From Acidobacteriota bacterium (GTDB lineage Bacteria > Acidobacteriota > Vicinamibacteria > Vicinamibacterales > Vicinamibacteraceae): DNA of 64,000 nucleotides. The position numbers and the translations under genes are program-made. The first letter of the stretch is position 1. Each line of letters opens with the position of its first letter. Location of the stretch: positions 1 to 64,000 of the forward strand of contig JADLFL010000076.1 in NCBI GenBank assembly GCA_020845575.1. The letters are read 5' to 3'. The notes below the pieces were generated by a model. The model had not been told where the DNA came from. It made no database searches and saw only the letters and a list, made by a program, of their open reading frames with translations. Shown piece after piece: positions 24,757-33,777 of the stretch.

Positions 24757-25968
24757 GTGGCGAAGCGGTGGAACCGAGCGGAGACGTGGCTGACGCTGAT
24801 CGTGCTGGGCATCGGCGCGCTGGTGATGGCGGTGTCGGGGTTGTTCGTGTATTCCAGCGCCACGGCTCCGGTCTACTACCCGACGCCGCAGGATGTGCCG
24901 TCGGTCGCGCATCAGTTGCCATCGACGAGGTGGAACGATGCCGTTGCACGGGCGCGTGAAATCCTGCGCTCCGGCATCGCCGGCCAGAACCTTCCCGGTG
25001 TCTCGGTTGCCGTCGGCGTTGCCGGACAGCTCGTATGGGCCGAGGCATTCGGATGGGCCGATGTCGAACGGCGCGTGCCGTTCACGCCGGACACGCCGTT
25101 CCGCATCGGCAGTGCCTCGACGATGGTCACGGCGGCCGCCGCCGGGATGCTGATCGAGCAGGGCACACTCGAACTCGACGAAGCGATCCAGACGTACGTC
25201 CCCGTGTTTCCGGAGAAGCAGTGGCCGGTGACAGTACGCCACCTGATGGCGCATACCGCGGGCATCGAAGGCGACGCAGGCGACGAAGAGCCCATGCTGT
25301 TGCACTGCGACGCGCCTGCCGATGGCCTCGAGCGATTCGCCACCCGGAAGCAGCATTTCGAGCCTGGCACGACGTTTCACTACTCGAGCTTCGGATGGCG
25401 GCTGGTCACGGTCGCCATCGAGGCGGCCGCCGGCGAATCGTACGCGACGTTCGTGCGAACGCGGATCCTCGAACCGCTCGGTATGCGTCACACGACGATC
25501 GATGGCGTGAGCGGGCCGCCGGCCGACATGGCCACGTACTACTTCCCGCGATTCGCGGCCAATCCCCGCTACGGCCCGCAGGAACCGAGTCCTGTCGACT
25601 TCTCCTGTTTCTCGGGCTCTGGAGCTATCATCTCGACGCCATCCGACATGGTGCGCTTCGGTCTCGCCGTCAACGGCGGTGGACTCCTGAAGACCGACAC
25701 GGTGGCGCGGTTGCAGGCGTCCGAACGCCTGGACTCGGGAGCACCGACTGGTTACGGGCTTGGCTGGGACCTCGAAACCGTCACCGTCGCCGGCCGGCCG
25801 ACCGACGTGATCGAGACCGATGGCGAGTTGCGCGGCGGAATGGTTGCCACGTTCATCACATGGCCCGAACGCGGGATCGTGATCGCCATCATGTCGAACA
25901 CGTCCCATGCCGACACGGCCTCGCTGGGAGGTCGTGTCCTCGAGATCTTTGCCGAGCCCGGACGCTGA
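24757..25968 (+). CDS. Serine hydrolase fold protein (beta-lactamase/LACTB-like) lacking catalytic Lys
   Basis: A 403-residue protein starting at a GTG behind GGGAAGG, with an N-terminal membrane anchor (about residues 10-33) and a class C beta-lactamase/DD-peptidase-like domain outside. The expected SxxK motif reads S-A-S-T at 119-122, so the Lys is Thr. The YxN site is Y-S-S at 209-211, a form known in LACTB-type relatives. The usual third motif (HxG) is not clear either. The rest of the fold ([30 protein letters not shown]) is well kept. It may be a catalytically dead relative or use a different mechanism. Confidence 0.8.
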   Translation: MAKRWNRAETWLTLIVLGIGALVMAVSGLFVYSSATAPVYYPTPQDVPSVAHQLPSTRWNDAVARAREILRSGIAGQNLPGVSVAVGVAGQLVWAEAFGWADVERRVPFTPDTPFRIGSASTMVTAAAAGMLIEQGTLELDEAIQTYVPVFPEKQWPVTVRHLMAHTAGIEGDAGDEEPMLLHCDAPADGLERFATRKQHFEPGTTFHYSSFGWRLVTVAIEAAAGESYATFVRTRILEPLGMRHTTIDGVSGPPADMATYYFPRFAANPRYGPQEPSPVDFSCFSGSGAIISTPSDMVRFGLAVNGGGLLKTDTVARLQASERLDSGAPTGYGLGWDLETVTVAGRPTDVIETDGELRGGMVATFITWPERGIVIAIMSNTSHADTASLGGRVLEIFAEPGR

Positions 25969-26014
25969 GGATCCGAGCGTGGCTCCATTTGCCGCGCTTT
26001 CCGACGGCCGCCGG

Positions 26015-26166
26015 GATGTCGCTCTCCTGTACCGAGCGAAGGCGGTCATTCCGGTGGAGCGGCTGTGGGTCAACCCGGATCGCGGATCGAAGACGCGACG
26101 CTGGACGGAAGTCGAGGCCGCTCCCTCGCACATGGTGGCGGCAGCGAAGGAACTGCGACACGCGCA
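26015..26166 (+). pseudogene. Remnant of metE (cobalamin-independent methionine synthase)
   Basis: The frame reads [19 protein letters not shown], then [18 protein letters not shown], which aligns with the very C-terminus of MetE ([19 protein letters not shown] in E. coli). The zinc-binding Cys of the NPDCG motif is Arg. All upstream domains are gone. The stump ends at the start of folB, suggesting that folB was joined to it by a deletion. Confidence 0.65.
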
Positions 26167-26540
26167 TGACCAGGGAAGACACCCGTCTCGCAACGATCCG
26201 CATCAAGAGTCTGCGCTTCGACGCGTGGATCGGCGTGACGGACGAAGAGCAGGCGGCGCCACGGCCGCTCATCGTCGACGTGTGGCTCGAGCTCGACATC
26301 CAGGCGGCGGCAGCGTCCGATCGCCTGGACGCGACGATCGACTACCGTGCCGTCAGGGATCGCATCATCGCAGCCACCGCCCGCCCGTTCCGCCTGCTCG
26401 AGTCGTTCGCCGCGACGGTGCTCGACGCGGCCGTCGCCGACAGCCGAGTCCTGAGCGCCACGGTTGAAGTGCACAAGCCGAACGCGATGCGCATGGTGGA
26501 AGACGTGTCGGTCGTCACGCGGTGGTCGCGACCGAGCTGA
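26166..26540 (+). CDS. folB: Dihydroneopterin aldolase
   Basis: A 124-residue Fol[21 protein letters not shown] at the start, then [20 protein letters not shown] and [12 protein letters not shown], followed by the helix [14 protein letters not shown]. These include the conserved Glu of the pterin site and the Tyr of the DY motif. FolB converts 7,8-dihydroneopterin to 6-hydroxymethyl-dihydropterin and glycolaldehyde in folate synthesis. No other folate genes are adjacent. The ATG at 26166 is chosen as the first that gives the full FolB N-terminus. Confidence 0.9.
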   Translation: MTREDTRLATIRIKSLRFDAWIGVTDEEQAAPRPLIVDVWLELDIQAAAASDRLDATIDYRAVRDRIIAATARPFRLLESFAATVLDAAVADSRVLSATVEVHKPNAMRMVEDVSVVTRWSRPS

Positions 26541-26615
26541 GCGCACGTCAGCCCTGCCCGCGCGGCCTCGATCGCCGTCACGTCGCAGCACGTGCGCCAC
26601 ACGCTTGGGCGACTA

Positions 26616-26660
26616 TCACTGGCGGAGGGCTTCGGTCGGCTCCACGTCGCGGTATTGATG
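26616..26660 (-). pseudogene. Tiny 3' remnant of an ADOP-type permease gene
   Basis: The minus strand reads R-D-V-E-P-T-E-A-L-R-Q-stop, the hallmark last residues of the FtsX permeases seen at 9227 and 33778. Nothing else of the gene is recognisable in the rest of the gap between folB and the FKBP gene. Too short to be certain. Confidence 0.35.
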
Positions 26661-26715
26661 GCGGTGCATCGTGCGATCTGGAGGGTGGCGCCGACGATGA
26701 GGACATACTTACGGG

Positions 26716-27084
26716 ATGATTCCTGCGCCGTCAGACGTTGCTGCTCCTCCTGCTGATGCCACGACCACCCCGAGCGGGCTGGCGTCTCGCCAGCTCGAAG
26801 CCGGTACCGGCACCACACATCCCGGCCCGCGCTCGCGCGTGCTGGTTCACTATTCCGGCTGGACCACCGATGGCCGCATGTTCGACAGCTCGGTGAGCCG
26901 TGGTGAGCCCATCGCGTTCGGCCTGTACCAGGTGATCGCCGGCTGGACCGAGGGCGTGCAGCTCATGGTCGAAGGCGAGACCCGCCGGTTCTGGATTCCA
27001 GAGCACCTGGCCTACGGCGGACGCCCCGGCGCGCCAGCGGGCATGCTGGTGTTCGACGTCGAGCTGATCCGCATCGAGTCGTAG
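26716..27084 (+). CDS. FKBP-type peptidyl-prolyl isomerase
   Basis: A 122-residue single FKBP domain: VLVHYSGWTTDGRMFDSSVSRGEP, FGLYQVIAGWTEGVQLMVEG, RFWIPEHLAYGGRPGAPAGM and the final strand FDVELIRIE. The residues lining the proline pocket (Tyr, Phe, Asp, Val-Ile, Trp) are kept. No signal peptide, so cytoplasmic. It speeds cis-trans proline isomerisation during folding. The N-terminal 25 residues are Pro/Thr-rich. Confidence 0.92.
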   Translation: MIPAPSDVAAPPADATTTPSGLASRQLEAGTGTTHPGPRSRVLVHYSGWTTDGRMFDSSVSRGEPIAFGLYQVIAGWTEGVQLMVEGETRRFWIPEHLAYGGRPGAPAGMLVFDVELIRIES

Positions 27085-27099
27085 TCGGCCAACGAGTTG

Positions 27100-27126
27100 C
27101 CAGGGGTTGAAACCCCTGGCCTCCAT
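27100..27126. repeat. Dispersed hairpin repeat, family 1 (copy b)
   Basis: CCAGGGGTTGAAACCCCTGG followed by CCTCCAT, a copy of the element at 11785-11811 with compensated changes in the loop-proximal pair. A second CCTCCAT follows at 27142-27148, and a nearby short repeat of GGGGATGG surrounds it. Confidence 0.7.
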
Positions 27127-27187
27127 CCCCATAGGAGAGTGGCCTCCATCTGATTGGGGATGGAGCGAACGGCTTTCAACCTGTTGG

Positions 27188-27808
27188 TCACGAGCTGTGG
27201 CGGCGTGACAGGCGGGAGTACTGGAACGACTGCGCGCTGCCCCACGGCGTCGTGTGGACGTGCGGGCGCGCGTCGCGCAGGTCGAAGTCCGGTCCGAGTT
27301 CGGCGGCGAGCGACTCCGGCGAATACCGTTGCACGGGCAGGCCGCTGCACCGCTCGGGTCCATCGAGCGCGAACGTCGCGATGATGGCGCTGCCTCCCGG
27401 CTTCAGCGTGTCCATCAGGTGTCGCTTGTAGCGCATCCGATCGTCGGGCGTCGTCAGGAAGTGGAACACGGCGCGGTCGTGCCAGATGTCCATCGGCTTC
27501 AGCTGCCATTCGCCCGTGACGTCGGCTTCGATCCAGATAGGCGTGCGCACCGTCGACCCGAGGCGCGACTTCGCGCGGTCGAGCGCGGCACCCGAGACAT
27601 CGAGTACCGCCAGACAATCGAGGCCGCGCGCCGTCAGGGCATCGACCAGGTGCGAGTCGCCACCTCCGACATCAAGCACGCACGTCTCTCCCGTCATGCC
27701 GGCATCGTCCAGCATCTCGAGGGAGATCGCCGGCAGCGGCTCGAACCAGCTCACATCCTGCTCGGCCTTCGTCGTGTAGACGTGATTCCAGTGGTCGGCG
27801 CGTTTCAT
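27188..27808 (-). CDS. Class I SAM-dependent methyltransferase
   Basis: A 206-residue Rossmann methyltransferase. Motif I is CVLDVGGGDSHLVDAL, motif II the acidic end of CLAVLDVSGAALDRAK, and motif IV DIWHDRAVFHFLTTPDDR. It lacks a recognisable substrate-specific domain; the closest general type is the TehB/thiopurine-like small methyltransferase. The ATG at 27808 starts MKRADHWNHVYTTKAEQDVSW; upstream extension would overlap the divergent YeeE gene region. Confidence 0.85.
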   Translation of the reverse strand: MKRADHWNHVYTTKAEQDVSWFEPLPAISLEMLDDAGMTGETCVLDVGGGDSHLVDALTARGLDCLAVLDVSGAALDRAKSRLGSTVRTPIWIEADVTGEWQLKPMDIWHDRAVFHFLTTPDDRMRYKRHLMDTLKPGGSAIIATFALDGPERCSGLPVQRYSPESLAAELGPDFDLRDARPHVHTTPWGSAQSFQYSRLSRRHSS

Positions 27809-27858
27809 GTCATGCGTTCCCGGACCTGGTCGACCCGTTGCTATAGTGCTCCATCGCG

Positions 27859-29058
27859 ATGAATCATGCAGCATCGGAGTCCGGGCGACGCTCTTTCGTG
27901 CAGTATCGCGGCCCCGCTGTCGTAGCCGCGGCGATCGCCGTGCTCGCGGCGTGGCTTGGCGCGTCGTTCGGTGCCCGACAGTCTGCGTTGATGCTCGTCG
28001 GTGTCGCGGCGGGGCTGGTGCTCTACCACGCCGCGTTCGGGTTCACCTCGTCCTGGCGCACTTTCATCGCCACCGGCCGCGGCGCGGGCCTCCGCGCGCA
28101 GATGCTGATGCTGGCGACCGCCTGTCTGGTGTTCTTTCCGCTGCTCGCGACGGGCGAATTCCACGGACAACCGCTGCGCGGGTTCGTGTCGCCCGTTGGG
28201 GTCTCCGTGGTCGTCGGCGCGTTCATGTTCGGCGTGGGGATGCAGCTCGGCGGCGGCTGCGCGTCGGGCACGCTCTATACGGCGGGGGGCGGCAACACGC
28301 GAATGCTCGTGACGCTGACGGCCTTCATCGTCGGCTCGGTGATCGGAACCGTTCATGGACCGTGGTGGACGGCCACGCCGGCATTCGCGCCCATCTCGTT
28401 GATTCAGCGCCATGGTGCGCCGGTTGCGCTCGGGCTCAGCCTGCTGCTGTTTGCCGCGATCGCGTCCTTCACGATCGCGATCGAACGTCGTCGCCATGGT
28501 TCGTTCGAGTCGCTGTCGGGACAAGCCGGTGACGACGTGCGCCATCGCTGGCTGCATGGCCCGTGGCCGCTCGTCGCCGGTGCGCTCGGGCTCGCCGCGG
28601 TGAACATCGCGACGCTGCTGCTGGCCGGGCGGCCGTGGGGCGTCACCGGCGCCTTCGCCTTGTGGGGCGCCAAGGCGCTCGCGTCGGCGGGCGTGCCGAT
28701 TCACACGTGGCCGTCATTTGCGACTCCCGCCCAGAGAGCCGCGCTCGACGCCAGCGTGCTCGCCGACGTGACGAGCGTGATGAACGTCGGGATCGTGCTC
28801 GGCGCACTGACGGCCGCCATGCTCGCGGGACGATTCGCCCCCGTGTGGCGCGTACCCGCACGGTCGCTGGTCGCCGCTGTCGTCGGTGGCCTGCTGCTCG
28901 GTTACGGCGCGCGCATCGCCTACGGCTGCAACATCGGTGCGTACTTCAGCGGCATCGCGTCAGGAAGTCTGCACGGATGGCTGTGGCTCGTCGCGGCGTT
29001 CGCGGGCAACGTCATCGGCGTCCGGCTGCGCCCGTACTGCGGCCTGTCGGCGAGATAG
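27859..29058 (+). CDS. YeeE/YedE family sulfur-compound transporter
   Basis: A 399-residue protein with two copies of the YeeE/YedE (sulf_transp) fold. Each half carries the Gly-Cys motif of the family: GGCASGTLYTAGGG in the first half and YGCNIGAYFSGIASG in the second. In E. coli and Spirochaeta the family member TsuA moves thiosulfate through a path of conserved cysteines; related YedE proteins are linked to selenium. It is followed by a formate dehydrogenase-like gene, an enzyme class that needs Mo/W, sulfido ligands and sometimes Se, so supply of sulfur or selenium for it is possible. Confidence 0.9.
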   Translation: MNHAASESGRRSFVQYRGPAVVAAAIAVLAAWLGASFGARQSALMLVGVAAGLVLYHAAFGFTSSWRTFIATGRGAGLRAQMLMLATACLVFFPLLATGEFHGQPLRGFVSPVGVSVVVGAFMFGVGMQLGGGCASGTLYTAGGGNTRMLVTLTAFIVGSVIGTVHGPWWTATPAFAPISLIQRHGAPVALGLSLLLFAAIASFTIAIERRRHGSFESLSGQAGDDVRHRWLHGPWPLVAGALGLAAVNIATLLLAGRPWGVTGAFALWGAKALASAGVPIHTWPSFATPAQRAALDASVLADVTSVMNVGIVLGALTAAMLAGRFAPVWRVPARSLVAAVVGGLLLGYGARIAYGCNIGAYFSGIASGSLHGWLWLVAAFAGNVIGVRLRPYCGLSAR

Positions 29059-29066
29059 TCCCCACG

Positions 29067-29094
29067 GGCCGGGCTCGGAGAGCCGACCCTGCCG
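29067..29094. repeat. Dispersed hairpin repeat, family 2 (copy a)
   Basis: GGGCTCGGAGAGCC with flanks GGCC before and GACCCTGCCG after; similar elements at 43112-43145 and 53522-53556. The remainder of the 257-bp gap before the formate dehydrogenase gene shows no convincing gene. Confidence 0.6.
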
Positions 29095-29315
29095 TTTCGT
29101 TCGCAGACGCCACACCTCGACCTTCGCCCGGCGGGCTCCGAGCCGCCACCGCGCTGACGTCGAAGAAGAACGACGCGTTCGAGTTCCTCGATCGTCCGCA
29201 CACGGCCTTCACGATCGAGCGTGCCATCGAGCACGACGTCGGCAACGGCAACGCCATCGATGCGTACGCCGGCCAGCGTGTCCCGTGGCGGCCCCTGGCG
29301 GTATGCTGGCGTGAC

Positions 29316-32300
29316 ATGAGCGAACGTGAGTCAGGCGGGGCGGGGCGGTCGGCGGAGACGCCCGTCGCGCGCGCCGCGGCGATCTCGCTGGATGGCCGCG
29401 CCATCGACGCGGTAGAGGGCGAGTTGTTGATCGACGCGGTCCTGCGCGAAACGGACATCCCGCACATCTGCTACCACTCGCCGCTGATGGGTCCCATCCA
29501 GGCGTGCGACACGTGCATCGTGGAGGTGGACGGGCAACTCGTGCGCGCGTGCGGCACGGACGTGAGCGCGGGCATGCGGGTGGAGGCGGCATCGCCGAGA
29601 GCGACGCGTGCGCGCGCGGAGGCGTTCGACGTGATTCTCGGCAATCACATGCTCTATTGCACCGTATGCGACAACAACAACCACGACTGTCGCATCCATC
29701 AGACCGCGCTCGCGCTCGACGTGGACGCGCAGCGCCATCCGTTCACGCCGAAGCCGTACGACGTGGACATGTCGAACCCGTTCTATCGCTACGACCCCAG
29801 CCAGTGCATCCTCTGCGGCCAGTGCGTGCAGGCGTGCCAGATGGTGCAGGTGAACGAGACGCTCTCGATCGGCTGGGACCTGGATCGCCCGCGCGTGCTC
29901 TGGGACGGCGGCATGCAGATCGGCGGATCGAGCTGCGTCTCGTGCGGGCACTGCGTCACCGTCTGCCCGTGCAACGCGCTGATGGAGACGTCGATGCTCG
30001 GCCAGGCGGGGCTCCTCACGAACCTGCCGAAGACCGCGCTCCAGTCGATGGTCGAGGTCGTCAAGGCCGTGGAACCCGAGGTGGGCTATCGCGGCATGAT
30101 GCAGATGTCGGAGGTCGAAGCCGACATGCGCAGCGAGCGCATGCGGCGCACCAAGACGGTTTGCACGTACTGCGGCGTGGGCTGCAGCTTCGACATCTGG
30201 ACGAGGGGCCGCCACGTCCTCAAGGTGGAACCGCGCCATGGCGAGGTCAACCAGATCTCGACGTGCGTGAAGGGCAAGTTCGGCTGGGACTTCGTCAACA
30301 ACGAGGATCGCCTGCAGAAGCCGCTCATTCGCGAGGGTGACGGTTTTCGTGAAGCGGAATGGGACGAAGCGCTCGATCTCGTCGCGGCGACGCTGGGGCG
30401 CGTGAGAGCGGAATCAGGGCCCGACGCGATCGGCGTGATCGTCTCGTCGAAGGCGACCAACGAAGACGGGTACCTGATGCAGAAGTTCGCGCGAGCCGTC
30501 ATCGGCACCAACAACGTCGACAACTGCTCGCGGTACTGCCAGGCACCGGCGACGACGGGCCTGCTGCGCACCGTGGGCCATCCGGGCGACTCCGGATCGA
30601 TCGAGGACATCGCGGCGGCGTCGCTGGTGCTGATCGTCGGCGCCAACACGGCCGAGAGCCATCCGGTCCTCGCCGCACGCGTCAAGCGCGCGCACAAGCT
30701 GCACGGACAGGGGTTGATCGTGGCCGATCCACGGGCCAACGAGATGGCCAGGCGCGCCGACATCCATCTCAGGCCGCGTCCGGGCACCGACCTCGTGTGG
30801 CTCTCGGCGATGAGCCGCTACATGTTCGACTACGGATACGCGAAATCCGACTTCCTGCAGCAGTGGGTCCACGGCGTCGACGCGTACCGCGCGAGCCTCG
30901 AGCCGTTCACGATGGCGTATGCCGCTGCCACGTGCGGGGTTCCGATCGAGACACTGGTGCGCGTGGCGGAGGCGATCGCTGGCGCCGAGTCGATGTGCAT
31001 CCTGTGGGCGATGGGCGTCACGCAGCACTCGTCGGCGTCGGATCAGTCGACGGCCATCTCGAACCTCCTGCTCGTGACGGGCAACTACATGCGCGCAGGC
31101 TGTGGCGCGTTCCCGCTGCGTGGTCACAACAACGTGCAGGGCGCGGGCGACATCGGCGCCATGCCCGATCGCTTCCCCGGATACCAGAGCGTCGAGGACG
31201 AGGCCATTCGCGCGCGATTCGAGGGCCGGTGGGGCGTGACGCTGCCGCCTCGGCGCGGGCTCGACAACCATCAGATGGTGGATGCCATCCACGATGGCAC
31301 GCTGCGCGCGCTCTATCTCGCGGGCGAGGACATGATCTCGGCAGACTCGAACGCCAATGTCGTCGCCGCGGCGTTCGAGAAGCTGGACTTCTTCGTGGTG
31401 CAGGACGTCTTCTTCAGCGAGACCTGCCGCTACGCCGACGTCATACTGCCTGCGGTCCCGTCGCTCGAGAAGGAAGGCACCTTCACCAACACGGAGCGGC
31501 GCATCCAGCGTCTGTACCAGGCGCTGCCGGCGCTCGGAGACAGCCGTCCGGACTGGACGATCACGCAGGACCTCGCCAATCGCATGGGTGCGCGGTGGCA
31601 CTACCGGCATCCGTCGGCCGTGATGGACGAACTCGCGTCGCTGTCTCCACTGTACGCGGGCGTGCGGTACGACCGCCTCGAGGGCTACCACACGCTGCAG
31701 TGGCCCGTCGCACCGGACGGCACCGATCAGCCCGTGCTGTACGTGGATGGCTTCGCATTCCCCGATGGCAAGGCGCGTCTCCATCCCGTGCCGTTCACAG
31801 AGCCGCCCGAGCAGCCGGACGAGGCGTTCGATCTGTTCCTGAACAACGGTCGCCTGCTGGAACACTTCCACGGAGGCAACATGACGTATCGCGTCGACGG
31901 CATCCGAGAGGAGACGCCCGAGCCCTTCCTCGAAGTCTCGCCGGCGCTCGCGCAGGCGCGCGGGATCGAGTCGGGCCGGTGGCTGCGCGTGGTCAGTCGC
32001 TACGGAGCACTGAAGGTCAAGGCGCTCGTGACCGATCGCGTGCGCGACAACGAGGTGTACCTGCCGCACCTGTCGCGCACCGGGCCGATCAACGTGCTCA
32101 CGGGATCGCATGTCGACCGCGTGACGAACACGCCAGCGTTCAAGGAAACGGCCGTGCGGATCGAGCTGCTGCCAGAGACGGGCAGGAATCCGCTGCGGCC
32201 GCTGAACTTCAGATACGACGGCAGGCCGACGCCGCAGTTTGGCGTCGAGGTCGAGCGCAAGTGGCAGCGCGCCGACTATCGCATGCCGGGCTCCGGTATC

Positions 32301-32333
32301 CAGGTACGTCGATCCGGAGCCCCCCGATCGTAA
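29316..32333 (+). CDS. fdhF: Formate dehydrogenase alpha subunit-like molybdo/tungsto-enzyme with NuoG-like Fe-S region
   Basis: A 1005-residue multi-domain oxidoreductase. Order: [2Fe-2S] ferredoxin domain (C52, C64, C67, C79), His-Cys3 site (H111, C115, C118, C125), two [4Fe-4S] sites (C164/167/170/174 and C207/210/213/217), then the MopB catalytic part with its own [4Fe-4S] (C283, C286, C290, C317). Metal ligand region reads NNVDNCSRYCQAP, so Cys408 is followed by Gln where formate dehydrogenases such as FdhH have His. It has no selenocysteine codon. The partner downstream is a DUF1641 protein, as for B. subtilis YrhE/YrhD. Likely cytoplasmic (no Tat signal). Formate oxidation is probable but the Gln leaves doubt. 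Confidence 0.88.
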   Translation: MSERESGGAGRSAETPVARAAAISLDGRAIDAVEGELLIDAVLRETDIPHICYHSPLMGPIQACDTCIVEVDGQLVRACGTDVSAGMRVEAASPRATRARAEAFDVILGNHMLYCTVCDNNNHDCRIHQTALALDVDAQRHPFTPKPYDVDMSNPFYRYDPSQCILCGQCVQACQMVQVNETLSIGWDLDRPRVLWDGGMQIGGSSCVSCGHCVTVCPCNALMETSMLGQAGLLTNLPKTALQSMVEVVKAVEPEVGYRGMMQMSEVEADMRSERMRRTKTVCTYCGVGCSFDIWTRGRHVLKVEPRHGEVNQISTCVKGKFGWDFVNNEDRLQKPLIREGDGFREAEWDEALDLVAATLGRVRAESGPDAIGVIVSSKATNEDGYLMQKFARAVIGTNNVDNCSRYCQAPATTGLLRTVGHPGDSGSIEDIAAASLVLIVGANTAESHPVLAARVKRAHKLHGQGLIVADPRANEMARRADIHLRPRPGTDLVWLSAMSRYMFDYGYAKSDFLQQWVHGVDAYRASLEPFTMAYAAATCGVPIETLVRVAEAIAGAESMCILWAMGVTQHSSASDQSTAISNLLLVTGNYMRAGCGAFPLRGHNNVQGAGDIGAMPDRFPGYQSVEDEAIRARFEGRWGVTLPPRRGLDNHQMVDAIHDGTLRALYLAGEDMISADSNANVVAAAFEKLDFFVVQDVFFSETCRYADVILPAVPSLEKEGTFTNTERRIQRLYQALPALGDSRPDWTITQDLANRMGARWHYRHPSAVMDELASLSPLYAGVRYDRLEGYHTLQWPVAPDGTDQPVLYVDGFAFPDGKARLHPVPFTEPPEQPDEAFDLFLNNGRLLEHFHGGNMTYRVDGIREETPEPFLEVSPALAQARGIESGRWLRVVSRYGALKVKALVTDRVRDNEVYLPHLSRTGPINVLTGSHVDRVTNTPAFKETAVRIELLPETGRNPLRPLNFRYDGRPTPQFGVEVERKWQRADYRMPGSGIQVRRSGAPRS

Positions 32334-32348
32334 GGGACACAGCCGACC

Positions 32349-32816
32349 ATGGCACGAGCCGTCGACTTTCGAGAGTACACGCCGCGCGATTCCCGCGACG
32401 ACCTGATCCGCCGCATCGAGCAGGCGCCGGCCGAACACGCCGAGGCGCTGCTCGCCGCCTGGGATCTGCTGCAGCAACTCCACGACAAGGGCGTGCTCGA
32501 TGTCCTGACGGGCGCGCTGAGCGCACGCGACGCGATCGTCGATCGCCTCACGCGCCTCCTCGCGTTGGAAGACGGCGTCACCACGCTGCGCACGCTGCTC
32601 ATCGCCGGCAAGCTCGTCTCGGCGATCGACCCGGCCCGCCTCGAGGCTGCGCTGTCGGCCTCCGCGCGGGACGAGCCCCCATCACTGCTGGCGTTGACGC
32701 GAAAAGCCGCATCGACCGACGCACGGCGAGGCCTCGCCGCCACCGTCGCCCTGCTGGAAGTCCTGGGTGGTGCATTGGCGAAGGAGCAATGCCGCGACGC
32801 CGGGAATGCCGAATGA
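32349..32816 (+). CDS. DUF1641 protein (formate dehydrogenase-associated)
   Basis: A 155-residue alpha-helical protein with the DUF1641 core LLQQLHDKGVLDVLTGALSA. It follows the FdhF-like gene by 15 bp. DUF1641 proteins (YrhD in Bacillus) regularly neighbour this class of formate dehydrogenase and are thought to help its assembly or act as a small subunit. No metal-binding motif is seen. Confidence 0.85.
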   Translation: MARAVDFREYTPRDSRDDLIRRIEQAPAEHAEALLAAWDLLQQLHDKGVLDVLTGALSARDAIVDRLTRLLALEDGVTTLRTLLIAGKLVSAIDPARLEAALSASARDEPPSLLALTRKAASTDARRGLAATVALLEVLGGALAKEQCRDAGNAE

Positions 32817-32858
32817 ACGGGTGCACGCTCCCGTGGCCGACGCGGGTATGCTGGGCGC

Positions 32859-33698
32859 GTGCGGATCCATCTCGTCGACGGCACGTACGAACTGTTCCGC
32901 CACTTCCATGCCGTGCCGCCGGCGCAGAACGCGCTGGGTGAAGAGGTTGCCGCCGTTCGTGGCGTGATGTACTCGATCCGCGGGCTCGTCCGCGATGGCG
33001 CCACGCACATCGGCATCGCCACCGATCACGTCATCGAATCCTTTCGCAACGCGATGTGGCCCGGCTACAAGACGGGCGAAGGCATCGATCCGCGGCTGCT
33101 GTCGCAGTTCCCGCTGCTCGAGGAGGGACTCGCGGCATGGGGACTGCGCGTCTGGCCGATGGTGGAGTACGAGGCCGACGATGCGATCGCGTCGGCGGCG
33201 GAGCGTGCGTCGCGCGACCCGCGTGTGGAGCAGGTGGTCATCTGTTCGCCCGACAAGGACTTCGCGCAGTGCGTGCAGGGGACGCGCATCATCCAGCTCG
33301 ATCGCGTGCGCAGGACCACGCGCGACGAGGCTGGCGTCGTCGCGCGTTTCGGCGTGCCGCCGGCGTCGATCCCCGACTACCTCGCGCTCGTGGGCGACTC
33401 GTCTGATGGCTATCCGGGCCTCTCCGGGTGGGGCGCCAAATCTGCGGCACTCGTCCTTGCGCGCTACGGACACATCGATGCAATTCCCGACGATCATCGC
33501 GACTGGGACGTCGCGGTGACGCGTGCCGCCTCTCTTGCGGCCACGCTTGCGCGCGACCGCGCGCTGGCGCGCCTCTTCCGGGAGCTCGCCGTGCTGAAGA
33601 CGGACGTGCCGGTGTTCGATTCGGTCGACGAGCTCGAATGGCACGGTCCCACACCGGCGCTCGCCGGCCTTCGTCGACGACTGGCCGTCGAGGAGTGA
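32859..33698 (+). CDS. 5'-3' exonuclease (flap endonuclease family)
   Basis: A 279-residue stand-alone version of the 5'-3' exonuclease domain of PolA. It starts at a GTG. Acidic metal ligands lie in LVDGTYELFR, YEADDAIASAAERA and VICSPDKDFAQ; the helix-hairpin-helix-like part is ALVGDSSDGYPGLSGWGAKS. Such enzymes remove RNA primers or flaps in replication and repair. It may share the transcript of the FdhF/DUF1641 genes (42-bp gap) but is unrelated in function. Confidence 0.88.
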   Translation: MRIHLVDGTYELFRHFHAVPPAQNALGEEVAAVRGVMYSIRGLVRDGATHIGIATDHVIESFRNAMWPGYKTGEGIDPRLLSQFPLLEEGLAAWGLRVWPMVEYEADDAIASAAERASRDPRVEQVVICSPDKDFAQCVQGTRIIQLDRVRRTTRDEAGVVARFGVPPASIPDYLALVGDSSDGYPGLSGWGAKSAALVLARYGHIDAIPDDHRDWDVAVTRAASLAATLARDRALARLFRELAVLKTDVPVFDSVDELEWHGPTPALAGLRRRLAVEE

Positions 33699-33777
33699 CC
33701 AGCTACCCGATGAGTCCGGCGCAGGCGGCGCCGCAGCATCCGGCGGGGGAGCGGAACACGATGTCGTGGGGCCGCTC

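Noticed and set aside
28920-29234. Minus-strand frame with a plausible stretch (GVAVADVVLDGTLDREGRVR)
   Set aside because: It partly overlaps the YeeE gene, matches no family that I recognise, and turns into low-complexity sequence. Not enough to call a gene.
30414-32483. Long open frame on the minus strand inside the formate dehydrogenase gene
   Set aside because: It lies opposite an obvious gene, reads as a low-complexity Arg/His/Val-rich product and has no family features; a product of GC-rich third positions.
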